Assembly (NCBI RefSeq): GCF_002563795.1
Contig: NZ_PDJL01000003.1
Coordinates: 124,001-188,000 of the forward strand
DNA length: 64,000 nucleotides
Direction of reading: 5' to 3'
Origin: Vibrio sp. ES.051
GTDB lineage: Bacteria > Pseudomonadota > Gammaproteobacteria > Enterobacterales > Vibrionaceae
In this document: piece by piece, positions 26,713 to 35,676 of the stretch
Numbering within the stretch: position 1 is the first letter of the stretch
How the letters are laid out: the number at the start of each line of letters is the position of its first letter
Program-made: the position numbers and the translations under genes
The notes under the pieces: model-generated
Told to the model about the DNA's origin: nothing
What the model saw: the letters and a program-made list of their open reading frames with translations, nothing else
Database searches by the model: none

Positions 26713-27969
26713 TTAGCGCATAATCATTTGTTCACGGCCAGGACCTACAGACACCATTTTCACTGGCACGCCCATCAGTTCTTCAATGCGTAGAACGTAT
26801 TGCTGGGCGGCTGCTGGTAGCTCTTCAAACTTACGGCAACCTGTGATGTCCTCACTCCAGCTTTCCATTGTTTCGTAGATTGGCGTTAGTGCGGCCGTTT
26901 GAGGCCAGATTGGGTTCTCATTGTGATCGCCTTCGTAGCCAACACAGATTTTTAGATCGTTAAGGCCTGTGAGACAGTCCACTTTCGTTAACGCAATTTC
27001 AGTTGCGGCTTGCAGTTCAACGCCGTTTTTCGTCGCAACGGCATCGAAGTAACCCATGTCACGTGGACGACCCGTGGTTGCGCCGAATTCACCGGCTAGT
27101 TCACGGAACGCGTCTTGCTCTTCCATTGCCGTGATCAGCGTACCCGTACCCACAGACGAGCTGAACGCTTTAGCAACCGCAATAACGCGCTCTGGACGAA
27201 GTGCAGGAAGGCCACTGCCGATACCCGCGTACATAGACACAACGTTAGAAGAGGTTGTCCAAGGGTACTCACCGTAAACCAGATCACGACCCGCGCCAAG
27301 CTGCGCTTCGAATAAAAGCGTTTTGTTCTCTGCCTGTAGTGCTTTTAGAGGAAGCGTCACGTTACAAATAGCATCGCGCCAAGGAGCAGACACTTCAAGC
27401 AACCAGTTCGCCAACTCTTCAGCCGTTTGTTCAAACTCGAAGGTAGGGTAAAGCGCACGCAGCTGAGGCAATTTCCAATCCATCATAAATTGCAGGCGTT
27501 CCACCAATACGTCCGGCTGCTTCAACCAACCAACTAAGATGCCTTTCTTCATTACGCGGTCACCGTACGCAGGGGCAATACCTTGACGAGTTGAACCGTA
27601 TGCTTTGTCGCCTAAACGCTGTTCTTCTAGCGTATCTTCTAGTGCGTGTAGTGGTAGACACAGTGTTGCGCGATCAGAGATGCACATATTCACTTTTACG
27701 CCCGCTTCTTCAACTTCCGTAATCTCCTGAGACAGTAACGCAGGGCTGATGACCATACCCGGACCTAACACTGCTAAACAGTCTGGGTTGAATACACCAC
27801 TTGGTAGCTGGTGCAGCTTGAACGTACCTAGGTCGTTAACCACGGTGTGACCCGCGTTGTTACCCCCTTGGAAACGAATGCTCGCAGAAGCCTGCTCTGC
27901 CAAAAAGTCAACGATGCGGCCTTTGCCTTCATCACCCCAGTTTGCACCCACAACAACGATAGACGACAT
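26713..27969 (-). CDS. purA: Adenylosuccinate synthetase (probable second copy)
   Basis: A 418-aa adenylosuccinate synthetase, the GTP-dependent step from IMP to adenylosuccinate. The P-loop GDEGKG is at residues 12-17; RFQGGNNAGHTVV and TTGRPRDMGYFD follow. Canonical PurA reads GGHNAGHT and TTGRPRRCGWLD, and the GRGIGPAYEDK stretch is STRQGIAPAYGDRV here. It is some 15-20 residues shorter than the usual bacterial enzyme (about 432). These differences, and its probable location on a secondary chromosome, suggest a diverged paralogue. Catalytic essentials look intact. Transcribed divergently from a LysR gene. Confidence 0.88.
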   Translation of the reverse strand: MSSIVVVGANWGDEGKGRIVDFLAEQASASIRFQGGNNAGHTVVNDLGTFKLHQLPSGVFNPDCLAVLGPGMVISPALLSQEITEVEEAGVKVNMCISDRATLCLPLHALEDTLEEQRLGDKAYGSTRQGIAPAYGDRVMKKGILVGWLKQPDVLVERLQFMMDWKLPQLRALYPTFEFEQTAEELANWLLEVSAPWRDAICNVTLPLKALQAENKTLLFEAQLGAGRDLVYGEYPWTTSSNVVSMYAGIGSGLPALRPERVIAVAKAFSSSVGTGTLITAMEEQDAFRELAGEFGATTGRPRDMGYFDAVATKNGVELQAATEIALTKVDCLTGLNDLKICVGYEGDHNENPIWPQTAALTPIYETMESWSEDITGCRKFEELPAAAQQYVLRIEELMGVPVKMVSVGPGREQMIMR

Positions 27970-28074
27970 AATTTAATCTCCCAAAACAGATGCAAAAATC
28001 TTAAGACGTTCGACCCAATAAGAGAAATTAATTATACTCATTAGCTTGATAATAATCTCATATCGGAATGGGCA

Positions 28075-28944
28075 ATGTTAGATTTGAATTGGTTGCGAAC
28101 CTTCGCCACGCTGGCAGAAGTCAAACATTTCGGCAAAACCGCGACAGAACTGCACATGACGCAGCCGAACGTAAGCTTGCATATCAAGCAGCTTGAGCAA
28201 GCCACGCGCACTAAATTAATTGAACGTAATCCCGTGCAACTGACCCAAGCGGGCAAGCGTTTATTCGCTACGGCGCAGCGGATGCTTAATGAGCTGCAAA
28301 TTTGTCAGTCCGATCTCAATGCCATTAACGATCTTACACAGGGTTCACTTTCTATTGCGGCGAGCGACATTGTTTCGCGCTTACTGCTTATCAAACCTTT
28401 CCAACAATTCAAAAGTGAATATCCGGGCATCGACTTAGCGCTGTTCAACACCACGTCTTCGCAAGCGGTGGCGTTGGTGAAAAGTGCGCGCGCTGATATT
28501 GGTTTCGTGATCGCACAAAAAGAGAGCCAGCCACTGCACTTTACCTCGTTGACCCAAATCCATTGGTGTGCGTTTGGTGACAATATTTTTGAGTGGCAAG
28601 AAAATAAGAAAGAAAGCCAGACATTGATTTTGCTCGGGCACGATACACGAACTCGTGAATTGATTGATGCATCGTTACCAGAATTGACCCTACCAAAACA
28701 TCGAGTGATGGAAGTGGGCAGCGTAGAGGCTCAAATTGATTGGGCCGAGGCGGGCTTTGGTACCGCCATCGTGCCAGATTTCTCTCTTGACCCAAGGTTG
28801 AAAATATCTCGAAAAATAACGCCTCTACCTAGCTTCCCCAATACTGATTTTGGCTATATTGTGCGCCAAAATCAGGTGTTATCTAAAGCCGCTAAACAGT
28901 TACTGAATTGGGTTGGGGAAAATGTGTCGGCGGTAGGGGAGTAA
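28075..28944 (+). CDS. LysR-family transcriptional regulator
   Basis: A 289-aa LysR regulator with the winged helix at residues 1-60 (MLDLNWLRTFATLAEV; MTQPNVSLHIKQLE) and the effector domain after residue 90. It is divergent from purA across 105 bp and sits 3 bp upstream of the RRF_GI gene, so it may control purA or its own operon. Effector unknown. Confidence 0.85.
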   Translation: MLDLNWLRTFATLAEVKHFGKTATELHMTQPNVSLHIKQLEQATRTKLIERNPVQLTQAGKRLFATAQRMLNELQICQSDLNAINDLTQGSLSIAASDIVSRLLLIKPFQQFKSEYPGIDLALFNTTSSQAVALVKSARADIGFVIAQKESQPLHFTSLTQIHWCAFGDNIFEWQENKKESQTLILLGHDTRTRELIDASLPELTLPKHRVMEVGSVEAQIDWAEAGFGTAIVPDFSLDPRLKISRKITPLPSFPNTDFGYIVRQNQVLSKAAKQLLNWVGENVSAVGE

Positions 28945-28947
28945 CGG

Positions 28948-29340
28948 ATGAATGATCATAACATCACGGTTTCGCTTCCATCTCTGATTCATCGCATTGG
29001 CGGTGAGAATGCTAAACGCATTAAAGTCATGGTGGAAGATTGCGGGTGTGAAGTTAAGCGAGTCAGGCGCTCTCGTCATTGGCAAGTTTCGGGGGAGGCC
29101 TTGAACTTAAAAGCGCTTCTTGAGCAGCTAAAAGCAGGACAATGTGAAGAGCTAAGATTTGTGATGAATAAGTTGGAGAATGGATTATCCGCTCATCAAG
29201 ATAAATTAGAATCGCTAGAAGACAAACTGATTCGTTTGGTGGGGCAAAACCCGAATATCACGTTGGCAGAGTTGATGGCAGAAACTAACTGTCCGATAGC
29301 GCAGGCGAGAACGGCGCGATTTGAAGCGGAAATACTCTAG
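28948..29340 (+). CDS. RRF_GI family protein (ribosome recycling factor family)
   Basis: A 130-aa protein starting MNDHNITVSLPSLIHRIGGENAKRIK, which matches the Vibrio family named 'ribosome recycling factor family' (RRF_GI). The C-terminal half is a coiled coil plus a helix-turn-helix-like segment (NPNITLAELMAETNC, about residues 101-115), a common regulator layout. Resemblance to true RRF is by database name only; I see no RRF domain in the sequence. It follows the LysR gene by 3 bp with GGGGAGTAACGG as ribosome-binding site, so they are one operon. Confidence 0.6.
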   Translation: MNDHNITVSLPSLIHRIGGENAKRIKVMVEDCGCEVKRVRRSRHWQVSGEALNLKALLEQLKAGQCEELRFVMNKLENGLSAHQDKLESLEDKLIRLVGQNPNITLAELMAETNCPIAQARTARFEAEIL

Positions 29341-29422
29341 AGCTGAACGTTTTTATTTACTCATTCTAACGGCCAATGTTACGGTGCGGGCTATTACTAA
29401 AAATTAAGGCCATTTCCTTATC

Positions 29423-30037
29423 ATGGACATTTGGAAGCTCCTCCTTTTTATTCCCGCTTGTTTTGCTCTGAATATGACTCCAGGCCCCAACAACTTACTG
29501 GCAATGAATAATGCACGTTGTTATGGGTTTCGCGCGGCTTTTGTTGCAAGTTTAGGTCGGATCACCGCTTTTTCTGGCATGATCGCTTTATCTGCTTCGG
29601 GGCTAGCTGTGATTTTATATACGTCAGAAATGCTGTTTTTAGCGTTAAAGTTGGTGGGTGCGTTGTATCTATTGTGGATTGCATTCAACCTTTGGCGTTC
29701 GGAATCGAGCCCGATCTCTGAGTTAACTAATTCACGTAACTATGCAGGGCTTGCGAAACAAGAGTTTACGCTTGCCGCCGGTAACCCGAAGGCGATTCTT
29801 ATTTTTACTGCATTTTTGCCCCAGTTTGTCGATGTGACGGCGAATATTAATGAGCAGTTTTTTGCCCTTGGCTCCACGTTTTTGATTTTAGAAATGGTCG
29901 CCATTTCAATTTATGCGATTTTTGGTTTGTACCTTCGACACTGGTTTTCAAATCCAAAAATGGCGAAACGTTTCAATCGCGGATGTGCACTGTTCTTAGC
30001 GGCATCTGGTGCCAACTTGCTCCTAAGTAAGCAGTAG
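29423..30037 (+). CDS. LysE/RhtB-family amino-acid exporter
   Basis: A 204-aa membrane protein with about six helices and the family signature FALNMTPGPNNLLAMNNARCYG (split: ALNMTPGPNNLL at about 16-27). It would export an amino acid or a homoserine-type compound. The 82-bp gap from the RRF_GI gene suggests a separate promoter. Substrate unknown. Confidence 0.85.
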   Translation: MDIWKLLLFIPACFALNMTPGPNNLLAMNNARCYGFRAAFVASLGRITAFSGMIALSASGLAVILYTSEMLFLALKLVGALYLLWIAFNLWRSESSPISELTNSRNYAGLAKQEFTLAAGNPKAILIFTAFLPQFVDVTANINEQFFALGSTFLILEMVAISIYAIFGLYLRHWFSNPKMAKRFNRGCALFLAASGANLLLSKQ

Positions 30038-30056
30038 AAACCACGGTAAATCGAAC

Positions 30057-30095
30057 AAAAAGAGCCGCCTGATACGAGATCAGCGGCTCTTTTTG
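30057..30095. terminator. Bidirectional terminator
   Basis: The stem AGAGCCG / CGGCTCT with inner CTGAT / ATCAG has flanking A- and T-runs. It separates the convergent LysE-family and DUF2058 genes. Confidence 0.85.
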
Positions 30096-30121
30096 TTGGG
30101 TTAGCTGAAGGTGGTCGGTGT

Positions 30122-30643
30122 TTACCACATCAAATCATCAGGTACGACAAAATCTGCGTATGGGTCGTCTTCATCTGGAGTATCTGATTCCGGCTCTTTC
30201 TGGTCGATAATGACAGATTCATCTCGTTGCGCGATTTTGTTCGCCACTGAACGTGGGATAACAACGTAGCTTCCATCTACCACAGCGATCGCTAAAATGC
30301 CGGCGCTCAATTGCTTGCGAATCATTGAGTCGACATAAAGCGACTTCACTAGAGTACCATCAGTAAAGTTGTATTTGATGTCGCCATCTTTCAAGTCAAT
30401 CTTATTCATCTCGATCAACTGGTTGATTTGCGCCTTAATTTCTTTACTTAATCGTTCTGCTTTTTGCTTCTCGTTGAGCTGTTGATCGTGCTCTAACTGC
30501 TGACGTTTATTCTCTTCAACCGCCTCTTTTACTTCACGTGCTTGAACGCGTGATTTTTTAGAGCCTTTTTTCGCTTTTTTCAGTTTTTTCTCATTAACCA
30601 AGCCAGCTTTCAGCATTTGTTCTTGAAGGGTTAGTTTTGCCAT
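30122..30643 (-). CDS. DUF2058 nucleoprotein-like protein (YaiL family)
   Basis: A 173-aa basic, coiled-coil protein beginning MAKLTLQEQMLKAGLVNEKK. It has a charged KKAKKGSKKSRVQAREVKE stretch (about residues 20-40), then a DUF2058 domain ending DDPYADFVVPDDLMW. The family includes Escherichia coli YaiL and is found in many gammaproteobacteria; its function is not established. Monocistronic. Confidence 0.8.
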   Translation of the reverse strand: MAKLTLQEQMLKAGLVNEKKLKKAKKGSKKSRVQAREVKEAVEENKRQQLEHDQQLNEKQKAERLSKEIKAQINQLIEMNKIDLKDGDIKYNFTDGTLVKSLYVDSMIRKQLSAGILAIAVVDGSYVVIPRSVANKIAQRDESVIIDQKEPESDTPDEDDPYADFVVPDDLMW

Positions 30644-30997
30644 GTTTCATCCAGTCAGTGCGTAATTTCGTACATTTTACCCAGTCCTTATCAGCAAAGA
30701 AAGGGTGATGAGGATGGGTTGAGCAAATTATCGGACTCTAGCAAGTGTATGCATTCCAGAGCGGCTGGCCATTTAAAGCACCAATGGCGAGAGGGGCGGG
30801 TGCTGACCAAACTTCATCTTGATATGGTTGCGATTAAATCGGGAATAGTGGAATGTCACTTCTCATCCCGTTGGGTTTTCGTGGATAGTTTTCACGGCAA
30901 AAATTGTTTGTGTTTGTGCTTGGGTGTATTTCCTCTCTTTGCATCGCCCCTCCCGTTTTGGAGAGAGGCGATAATCGTAGAGTGGTGTGAGTCGCGG
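30644..30997. other. Gap between the DUF2058 and doeD genes
   Basis: No gene is convincing. A plus-strand frame (30719-31156) runs into doeD antisense and is rejected. A weak hairpin (ATCGCC...GGCGAT at about 30943-30973) without a T-run could be the doe operon 3' end. Confidence 0.4.
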
Positions 30998-32404
30998 CTA
31001 TTTTGGCTGCCACTGTTTAGAGGTGACGAGGGTATCCATCACTTTGTTTATCGCTTGGTGCGCTTTGTCGACAATAGTGTCGATGTCATTACGGTTGGCG
31101 ATAAGCGGTGGCGCAAAGCCAAGGATGTCACCATGTGGCATGGCGCGAGCGATTAACCCTTGCTCTAAACAGGCTGCCGCGATTTGCGGACCCACTTTCA
31201 AGTTTGGATCAAAGTGTGCTCGGCGGAGTTTGTCTGAAGAAAACTCCAACGCATGCAACAAGCCAACGCCACGAGTATCACCGACCAATGGGTGGTCGTT
31301 AAACGTCTCCGCCATGCGTTGCTGCAAGTAAGCGCCGACGTCGGCTGCGTTTTGCACCAAGCCTTCACGTTCAATGATATCGAGGTTGCAGTTCGCGGCT
31401 GCCGCTCCCATTGGGTGACCGGAGTAGGTGTAGCCGTGTCCGATAGCGCCCCATTGGTCGGTGCCGTTTTCTAGCACACTCCAAACGCGCTCACCGACGA
31501 TCACGCCAGACAGCGGTTGATACGCCGAAGTTAACCCTTTCGCTACCGTGATGAGATCCGGTTTCATGTCGTAGTGCAGCGAGCCAAAATCGGAGCCGAG
31601 ACGACCAAAGCCACACACCACTTCATCCGCAATCAAGAGTACATCGTATTTGTCGAGCACTTTGCGAATCGCCTGCCAGTACCCTTCTGGTGGTGGCACA
31701 ATACCGCCAGTACCGAGCACTGGTTCTGCAATCATCGCTGCGACTGTTTCTGGGCCTTCTTCCAAGATCATCGCCTCGAGTTGATCCGCGCAATATTGAG
31801 AGAATTCAAGCTCAGACATGTTGTCGTCTTCACGGCGATAGTAATACGGCGCCATGGTGTGCTTGATGCGCTCAAGGGGTAAATCAAAATGCGCGTGGAA
31901 CAGAGGCAGCCCTGTCATTGAACCCGAAGCGATACTTGAACCATGGTAGCCGCGGTCACGGGAGATGATCTTTTTCTTCTCTGGTAGACCACGGGCATTG
32001 TTGTAGTACCACACCAACTTAAGTTGCGTTTCGTTTGCATCACTGCCGGACATGCCGTAGTAGACTTTGCTCATGCCTTCAGGCGCCATTTTGATGATGC
32101 GATCTGACAGTGTCACTAGTGCTTCGTTCGTATGGCCGACGTAAGTGTGATAATACGCCAGCTGTTTGGCTTGTTCATAAATAGCCTCGGCCATTTCAGT
32201 CCTGCCATAGCCAATGTTCACACAATACAACCCGGCAAAGCCGTCTATCAGCTCGATGCCTTCTGAATCGGTGATGCGTATTCCGTTTCCGCTCGAGATA
32301 ATTCTTCCCGAAAGCTCCCCAGCCGCATACTGCTTCAGGTGGGTTGAGGCATGAAATACTCTCTGACGATCGATCTCTAAAAGTTGTTGGGTTTTATTGC
32401 TCAT
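30998..32404 (-). CDS. doeD: Diaminobutyrate aminotransferase DoeD (class III)
   Basis: A 468-aa class III pyridoxal-phosphate aminotransferase. It carries YYGMSGSDANETQLKL (about 118-133) and the family motif LLIADEVVCGFGRLGSDFGSL (about 254-275). The Schiff-base lysine is in ITVAKGLTSAYQPLSG. In ectoine catabolism DoeD transaminates L-2,4-diaminobutyrate to aspartate semialdehyde, which doeC then oxidises. It is the last gene of the minus-strand doe cluster, 41 bp after doeC. The family alone would be ambiguous; the cluster decides the call. Confidence 0.85.
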   Translation of the reverse strand: MSNKTQQLLEIDRQRVFHASTHLKQYAAGELSGRIISSGNGIRITDSEGIELIDGFAGLYCVNIGYGRTEMAEAIYEQAKQLAYYHTYVGHTNEALVTLSDRIIKMAPEGMSKVYYGMSGSDANETQLKLVWYYNNARGLPEKKKIISRDRGYHGSSIASGSMTGLPLFHAHFDLPLERIKHTMAPYYYRREDDNMSELEFSQYCADQLEAMILEEGPETVAAMIAEPVLGTGGIVPPPEGYWQAIRKVLDKYDVLLIADEVVCGFGRLGSDFGSLHYDMKPDLITVAKGLTSAYQPLSGVIVGERVWSVLENGTDQWGAIGHGYTYSGHPMGAAAANCNLDIIEREGLVQNAADVGAYLQQRMAETFNDHPLVGDTRGVGLLHALEFSSDKLRRAHFDPNLKVGPQIAAACLEQGLIARAMPHGDILGFAPPLIANRNDIDTIVDKAHQAINKVMDTLVTSKQWQPK

Positions 32405-32445
32405 GATCCTTCTCCTCGAATAATTGGATATCCATATTTTGTGCC

Positions 32446-33966
32446 TTAACTGCCACTGACGGTTGGTAAAGCGCCTAAGCAGCAGTATTTGATTTCACTG
32501 TATTCTTCAAAGCCGTGGCGACTGCCTTCTCGTCCAAGCCCTGACTGTTTCACGCCGCCGAATGGGATAGGGTGACCAGTCATCTTGACCGAGTTCACGC
32601 TCACCATGCCAAATTCCAAACCACGCATGCAGCGCCAAATTTGGTGAATATCGTGACCATAAACATAGGCAGCTAAGCCGTACTCAGTGTCGTTGCTCAT
32701 TTCAATCACGGTATCTAAGTCTTGGTAAGGCAATACGCCTGCCACAGGACAAAAATTCTCTTCGCGATACACCGCCATGTCTGGGGTGACATCGGCCAGC
32801 AATGTCGGCGCGAAGAAGTTTTCGCTTGGTACGGGCTGGTGGTATCCCGCGACCAATCGCGCGCCTTTGTCGAGTGCGTCACGCACCAAATCATGCGCTT
32901 TATCCACCGCAGCGCGATTGATCAGCGGCCCCATGGTGGTTTTTTCATCTAAACCATTGCCTAAAACGATGTGGTTCATTTCTTTGGCAAACGCTTCCAA
33001 AAACGCTTCGTACTTATCGTCAGGGACGAAGATACGGTTTGCGGCCAAGCAGTCTTGTCCTGCGGTTTGAAACTTGGCATCCACGGCGGCTTTGGCTGCT
33101 TGCTCGACATCCATATCTGGCAGCACGATGAAAGGGGCATTACCGCCGAGCTCCATGCTGCACTTCTTCACGGTTTGTGCCGCGTCGCGCAGCAGCAACT
33201 TACCCACCCGAGTTGAGCCTGTGAACGAGAGTGCTTTGACTTTATCGGAGTGACACAAGGTTTGTGACACCATCACCGCATCACCAGTGATCACGTTAAA
33301 TACACCCGGCGGAAAGCCAGCTCGGTCTGCTAATTCTGCCAAGGCTAATGCGGAAAAGGGCGTTTCACTGGCGGGTTTGATGAGCACCGGACAGCCTATC
33401 GCTAATGCTGCGGCGGCTTTGCGGGTGACCATCGCATTAGGAAAATTCCATGGGGTAATCAGTGCTGCGACACCAATCGGTTCGCGCACCGTCGACAGCT
33501 GCGCATTCGGAATGTGACTTGGGATGGTTTCGCCATAGCTGCGGCGTGCTTCCTCTGCAAACCAACGAACAAAAGAGGCGCCGTAGTCTATTTCACCCAA
33601 AGCATCAGCTAATGTTTTGCCTTGCTCCATAACCATCAAACGAGCAAGATCTTGTTGTGATTCTAAAATCAGATCGTACCAACGCATGAGAATTTCAGCG
33701 CGTTCTTCTGCTTGCATTTTTCGCCATTGACGAAAGGCTTGATCAGCTTCATCAATCGCTTGATAGAGTTGCTGCTGAGATAGCTTGGTAATGTAGCCGA
33801 TGACCGTACCATCCGCCGGATTATTCACCGGATGAAATTGTTCACCACTTACCCATTTGCCGTTGACGTACGCTAAACCTCTCACCAAACGTATGTCTTT
33901 CATTATCGCCATCATGTCGTGCGAGGCTTTTAATTCCTCAGCATGTAAGCTGTGCAGTGCTGTCAT
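32446..33966 (-). CDS. doeC: Aspartate-semialdehyde dehydrogenase DoeC (aldehyde dehydrogenase family)
   Basis: A 506-aa NAD(P)-dependent aldehyde dehydrogenase. It has PWNFPNAMVTRKAAAALAIG, the glycine-rich SFTGSTRVGK, the active-site Glu in ELGGNAPFIVL and the catalytic Cys in FQTAGQDCLAANR. The Cys is preceded by D rather than the commoner C/T context. It looks like the succinate-semialdehyde dehydrogenase group and, in the doe cluster, should oxidise aspartate semialdehyde to aspartate. The start at 33966 has GAAGGACTC upstream. A 155-bp gap before it (after doeX) may hold a second promoter, matching the doeABX / doeCD split known in Halomonas. Confidence 0.85.
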   Translation of the reverse strand: MTALHSLHAEELKASHDMMAIMKDIRLVRGLAYVNGKWVSGEQFHPVNNPADGTVIGYITKLSQQQLYQAIDEADQAFRQWRKMQAEERAEILMRWYDLILESQQDLARLMVMEQGKTLADALGEIDYGASFVRWFAEEARRSYGETIPSHIPNAQLSTVREPIGVAALITPWNFPNAMVTRKAAAALAIGCPVLIKPASETPFSALALAELADRAGFPPGVFNVITGDAVMVSQTLCHSDKVKALSFTGSTRVGKLLLRDAAQTVKKCSMELGGNAPFIVLPDMDVEQAAKAAVDAKFQTAGQDCLAANRIFVPDDKYEAFLEAFAKEMNHIVLGNGLDEKTTMGPLINRAAVDKAHDLVRDALDKGARLVAGYHQPVPSENFFAPTLLADVTPDMAVYREENFCPVAGVLPYQDLDTVIEMSNDTEYGLAAYVYGHDIHQIWRCMRGLEFGMVSVNSVKMTGHPIPFGGVKQSGLGREGSRHGFEEYSEIKYCCLGALPTVSGS

Positions 33967-34121
33967 GAGTCCTTCTCCCAGCGTCGTTGTCCATAGTTAA
34001 ACTGTAATGGAGAAGTGACCGAAATAATTTCTGATGCCGAGGTTTAAACCATCAAAACTTTCTTTTCCACACCGTTAGATATGGTGATTTTTCTGGTCGT
34101 CTTTTAAGCGTGTTTTCCCTT

Positions 34122-34601
34122 TTAGAACAAGGCGTTTTGGTTCACTCCTAATGTGCCGGCATCACGTTTGATTGTTTTCGTCACGATGTAAGTAAAGTAG
34201 CGCTCAATACCCACTTCTGACTCTAACCAGTTGTCGATAAGCCGTTGGTATTGATCTATATCTTCCGACTGAATTTTGAGGATGTAATCGACACCGCCGC
34301 CTGTGGCATAACAATCCGTGACTTCTGGTGAATGTTGAACCAGTTGCTCGAAACGCTTGAACGCTTGGGCACTGTGTTCTTTGAGCGTTACTTCAACCAT
34401 GACCGACGTTCGTTTGAACAAAACATCGGTATTTACTTTTGCCCCGTAGCCTTCAATGATGCCTGCTTGTTCCAGTTTTTTGACACGCTCCCAGCAAGGG
34501 CTCACAGATAGGTTAATGGCCTCGGCAAGGTGAGATTTGGTAATACGGCCATTGTCATGCAGTATTTGTAGAATTTTTACGTCGTAGCGATCGAGGCGCA
34601 T
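34122..34601 (-). CDS. doeX: Lrp/AsnC-family regulator DoeX
   Basis: A 159-aa Lrp/AsnC regulator with N-terminal helix-turn-helix (LHDNGRITKSHLAEAINLSVSP, near 14-35) and an effector RAM domain (VMVEVTLKEHSAQAFKRFE, VTDCYATGGGVDYIL). It sits 35 bp after doeB in the ectoine degradation cluster. In Halomonas elongata the DoeX regulator controls the doe genes in response to the intermediate. This protein is the matching candidate here. Confidence 0.85.
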   Translation of the reverse strand: MRLDRYDVKILQILHDNGRITKSHLAEAINLSVSPCWERVKKLEQAGIIEGYGAKVNTDVLFKRTSVMVEVTLKEHSAQAFKRFEQLVQHSPEVTDCYATGGGVDYILKIQSEDIDQYQRLIDNWLESEVGIERYFTYIVTKTIKRDAGTLGVNQNALF

Positions 34602-34636
34602 GATGCTTCTCCTTTTAAACGATAAAATAATTCGTC

Positions 34637-35653
34637 TTATCCATTATCTTCATCAGACTCGATGTTGTTCGCAATGACGGCGACGGTATCACCCATATTT
34701 ACCATGGCAGGAAAACGGCGTGCAGCAAAAATACCATTGCGTTGCGCTTTATATTCGGTAGGAGGCGTCCCCGTACGTTCGATTGGGTAAATTCTCACCA
34801 TCACATCGCCTTGTTTGACATGATCGCCAAGCTCAAATAAGTATTCAGTGATGCCGTGGTGCTGGCTTTGCACATAACAACTTGCATCTGGCATATCTAG
34901 CAACTTGGTTGGCTGTGCTGGTTTTTCGTACTCACCGGGTAAATTACCTGAAAAACGTAAGAAGTTACGGATACCGCGATCGGCGTAAGCAATGGTTTGT
35001 GGCGTACTGGTTCCACCGCCTCCGAGCTCTGTGGTGACAAAGATTTTACCTTGAGACTCCACTGTTGTGTCATACAGGCTGGTGGCATCCATTTCGAGCA
35101 ATATCATGGTATAAGGCGCACCAAACAGGGTTGCACCTAGGATGCATGATTCTTCTTGAACGGGGTTGCCTAAGCGGTGAGCGGCGGCGAAAGGCACAAT
35201 GTCTAATGTTTTACCGCCAGAGTGAATATCCAGCGCAAAATCACACATTGGGACAAGATAACGGGTGAAGTAATCCGCAATTTTCTCGGTGACTGTACCA
35301 GCGGGGTTACCGGGAAAGCTGCGGTTCAAGTTGCCTTTATCGATAGAAGAAGTACGAGAAGCATTTTGTACCGCGGGTAAATTCATCATGGGTACAATAA
35401 TAACGCGACCTTGTATTTGTTCTGTTTGAAGCGAGTTTGCCAATTTGAGCAAGCTCGTAATCCCCTCATATTCATCACCGTGATTCCCACCAGTGAGCAG
35501 GGCCGTTGGTCCTTCTCCATTTTTAATCACGGTTATTGGGATCATGATGCTTCCCCAAGCGGAGTCATCATGGGAGTACGGCAGGGTTAAAAATCCGTGC
35601 TGCATACCTTCTCGGTCAAAGTCGACGGTGGCTGTGATCGAGCTATTTTGCAT
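34637..35653 (-). CDS. doeB: N-acetyl-L-2,4-diaminobutyrate deacetylase DoeB
   Basis: A 338-aa zinc-dependent deacylase of the AstE/aspartoacylase group. Metal-binding residues are in LLTGGNHGDEYEG (HxxE, about residues 53-65) and DIHSGGKTL (about 135). It opens with MQNSSITATVDFDREGMQ. The start at 35653 follows AAAGGACT; a frame to 35674 is possible. It lies about 23 bp after doeA. It removes the acetyl group from N-acetyl-diaminobutyrate, the second step of ectoine degradation. Confidence 0.85.
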   Translation of the reverse strand: MQNSSITATVDFDREGMQHGFLTLPYSHDDSAWGSIMIPITVIKNGEGPTALLTGGNHGDEYEGITSLLKLANSLQTEQIQGRVIIVPMMNLPAVQNASRTSSIDKGNLNRSFPGNPAGTVTEKIADYFTRYLVPMCDFALDIHSGGKTLDIVPFAAAHRLGNPVQEESCILGATLFGAPYTMILLEMDATSLYDTTVESQGKIFVTTELGGGGTSTPQTIAYADRGIRNFLRFSGNLPGEYEKPAQPTKLLDMPDASCYVQSQHHGITEYLFELGDHVKQGDVMVRIYPIERTGTPPTEYKAQRNGIFAARRFPAMVNMGDTVAVIANNIESDEDNG

Positions 35654-35676
35654 AGCCAGTCCTTTTGGTTTCAAGC

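Noticed and set aside
30719..31156. A 145-codon plus-strand frame
   Set aside because: Runs antisense into doeD and lacks a start signal; amino-acid use is unlike neighbouring genes.
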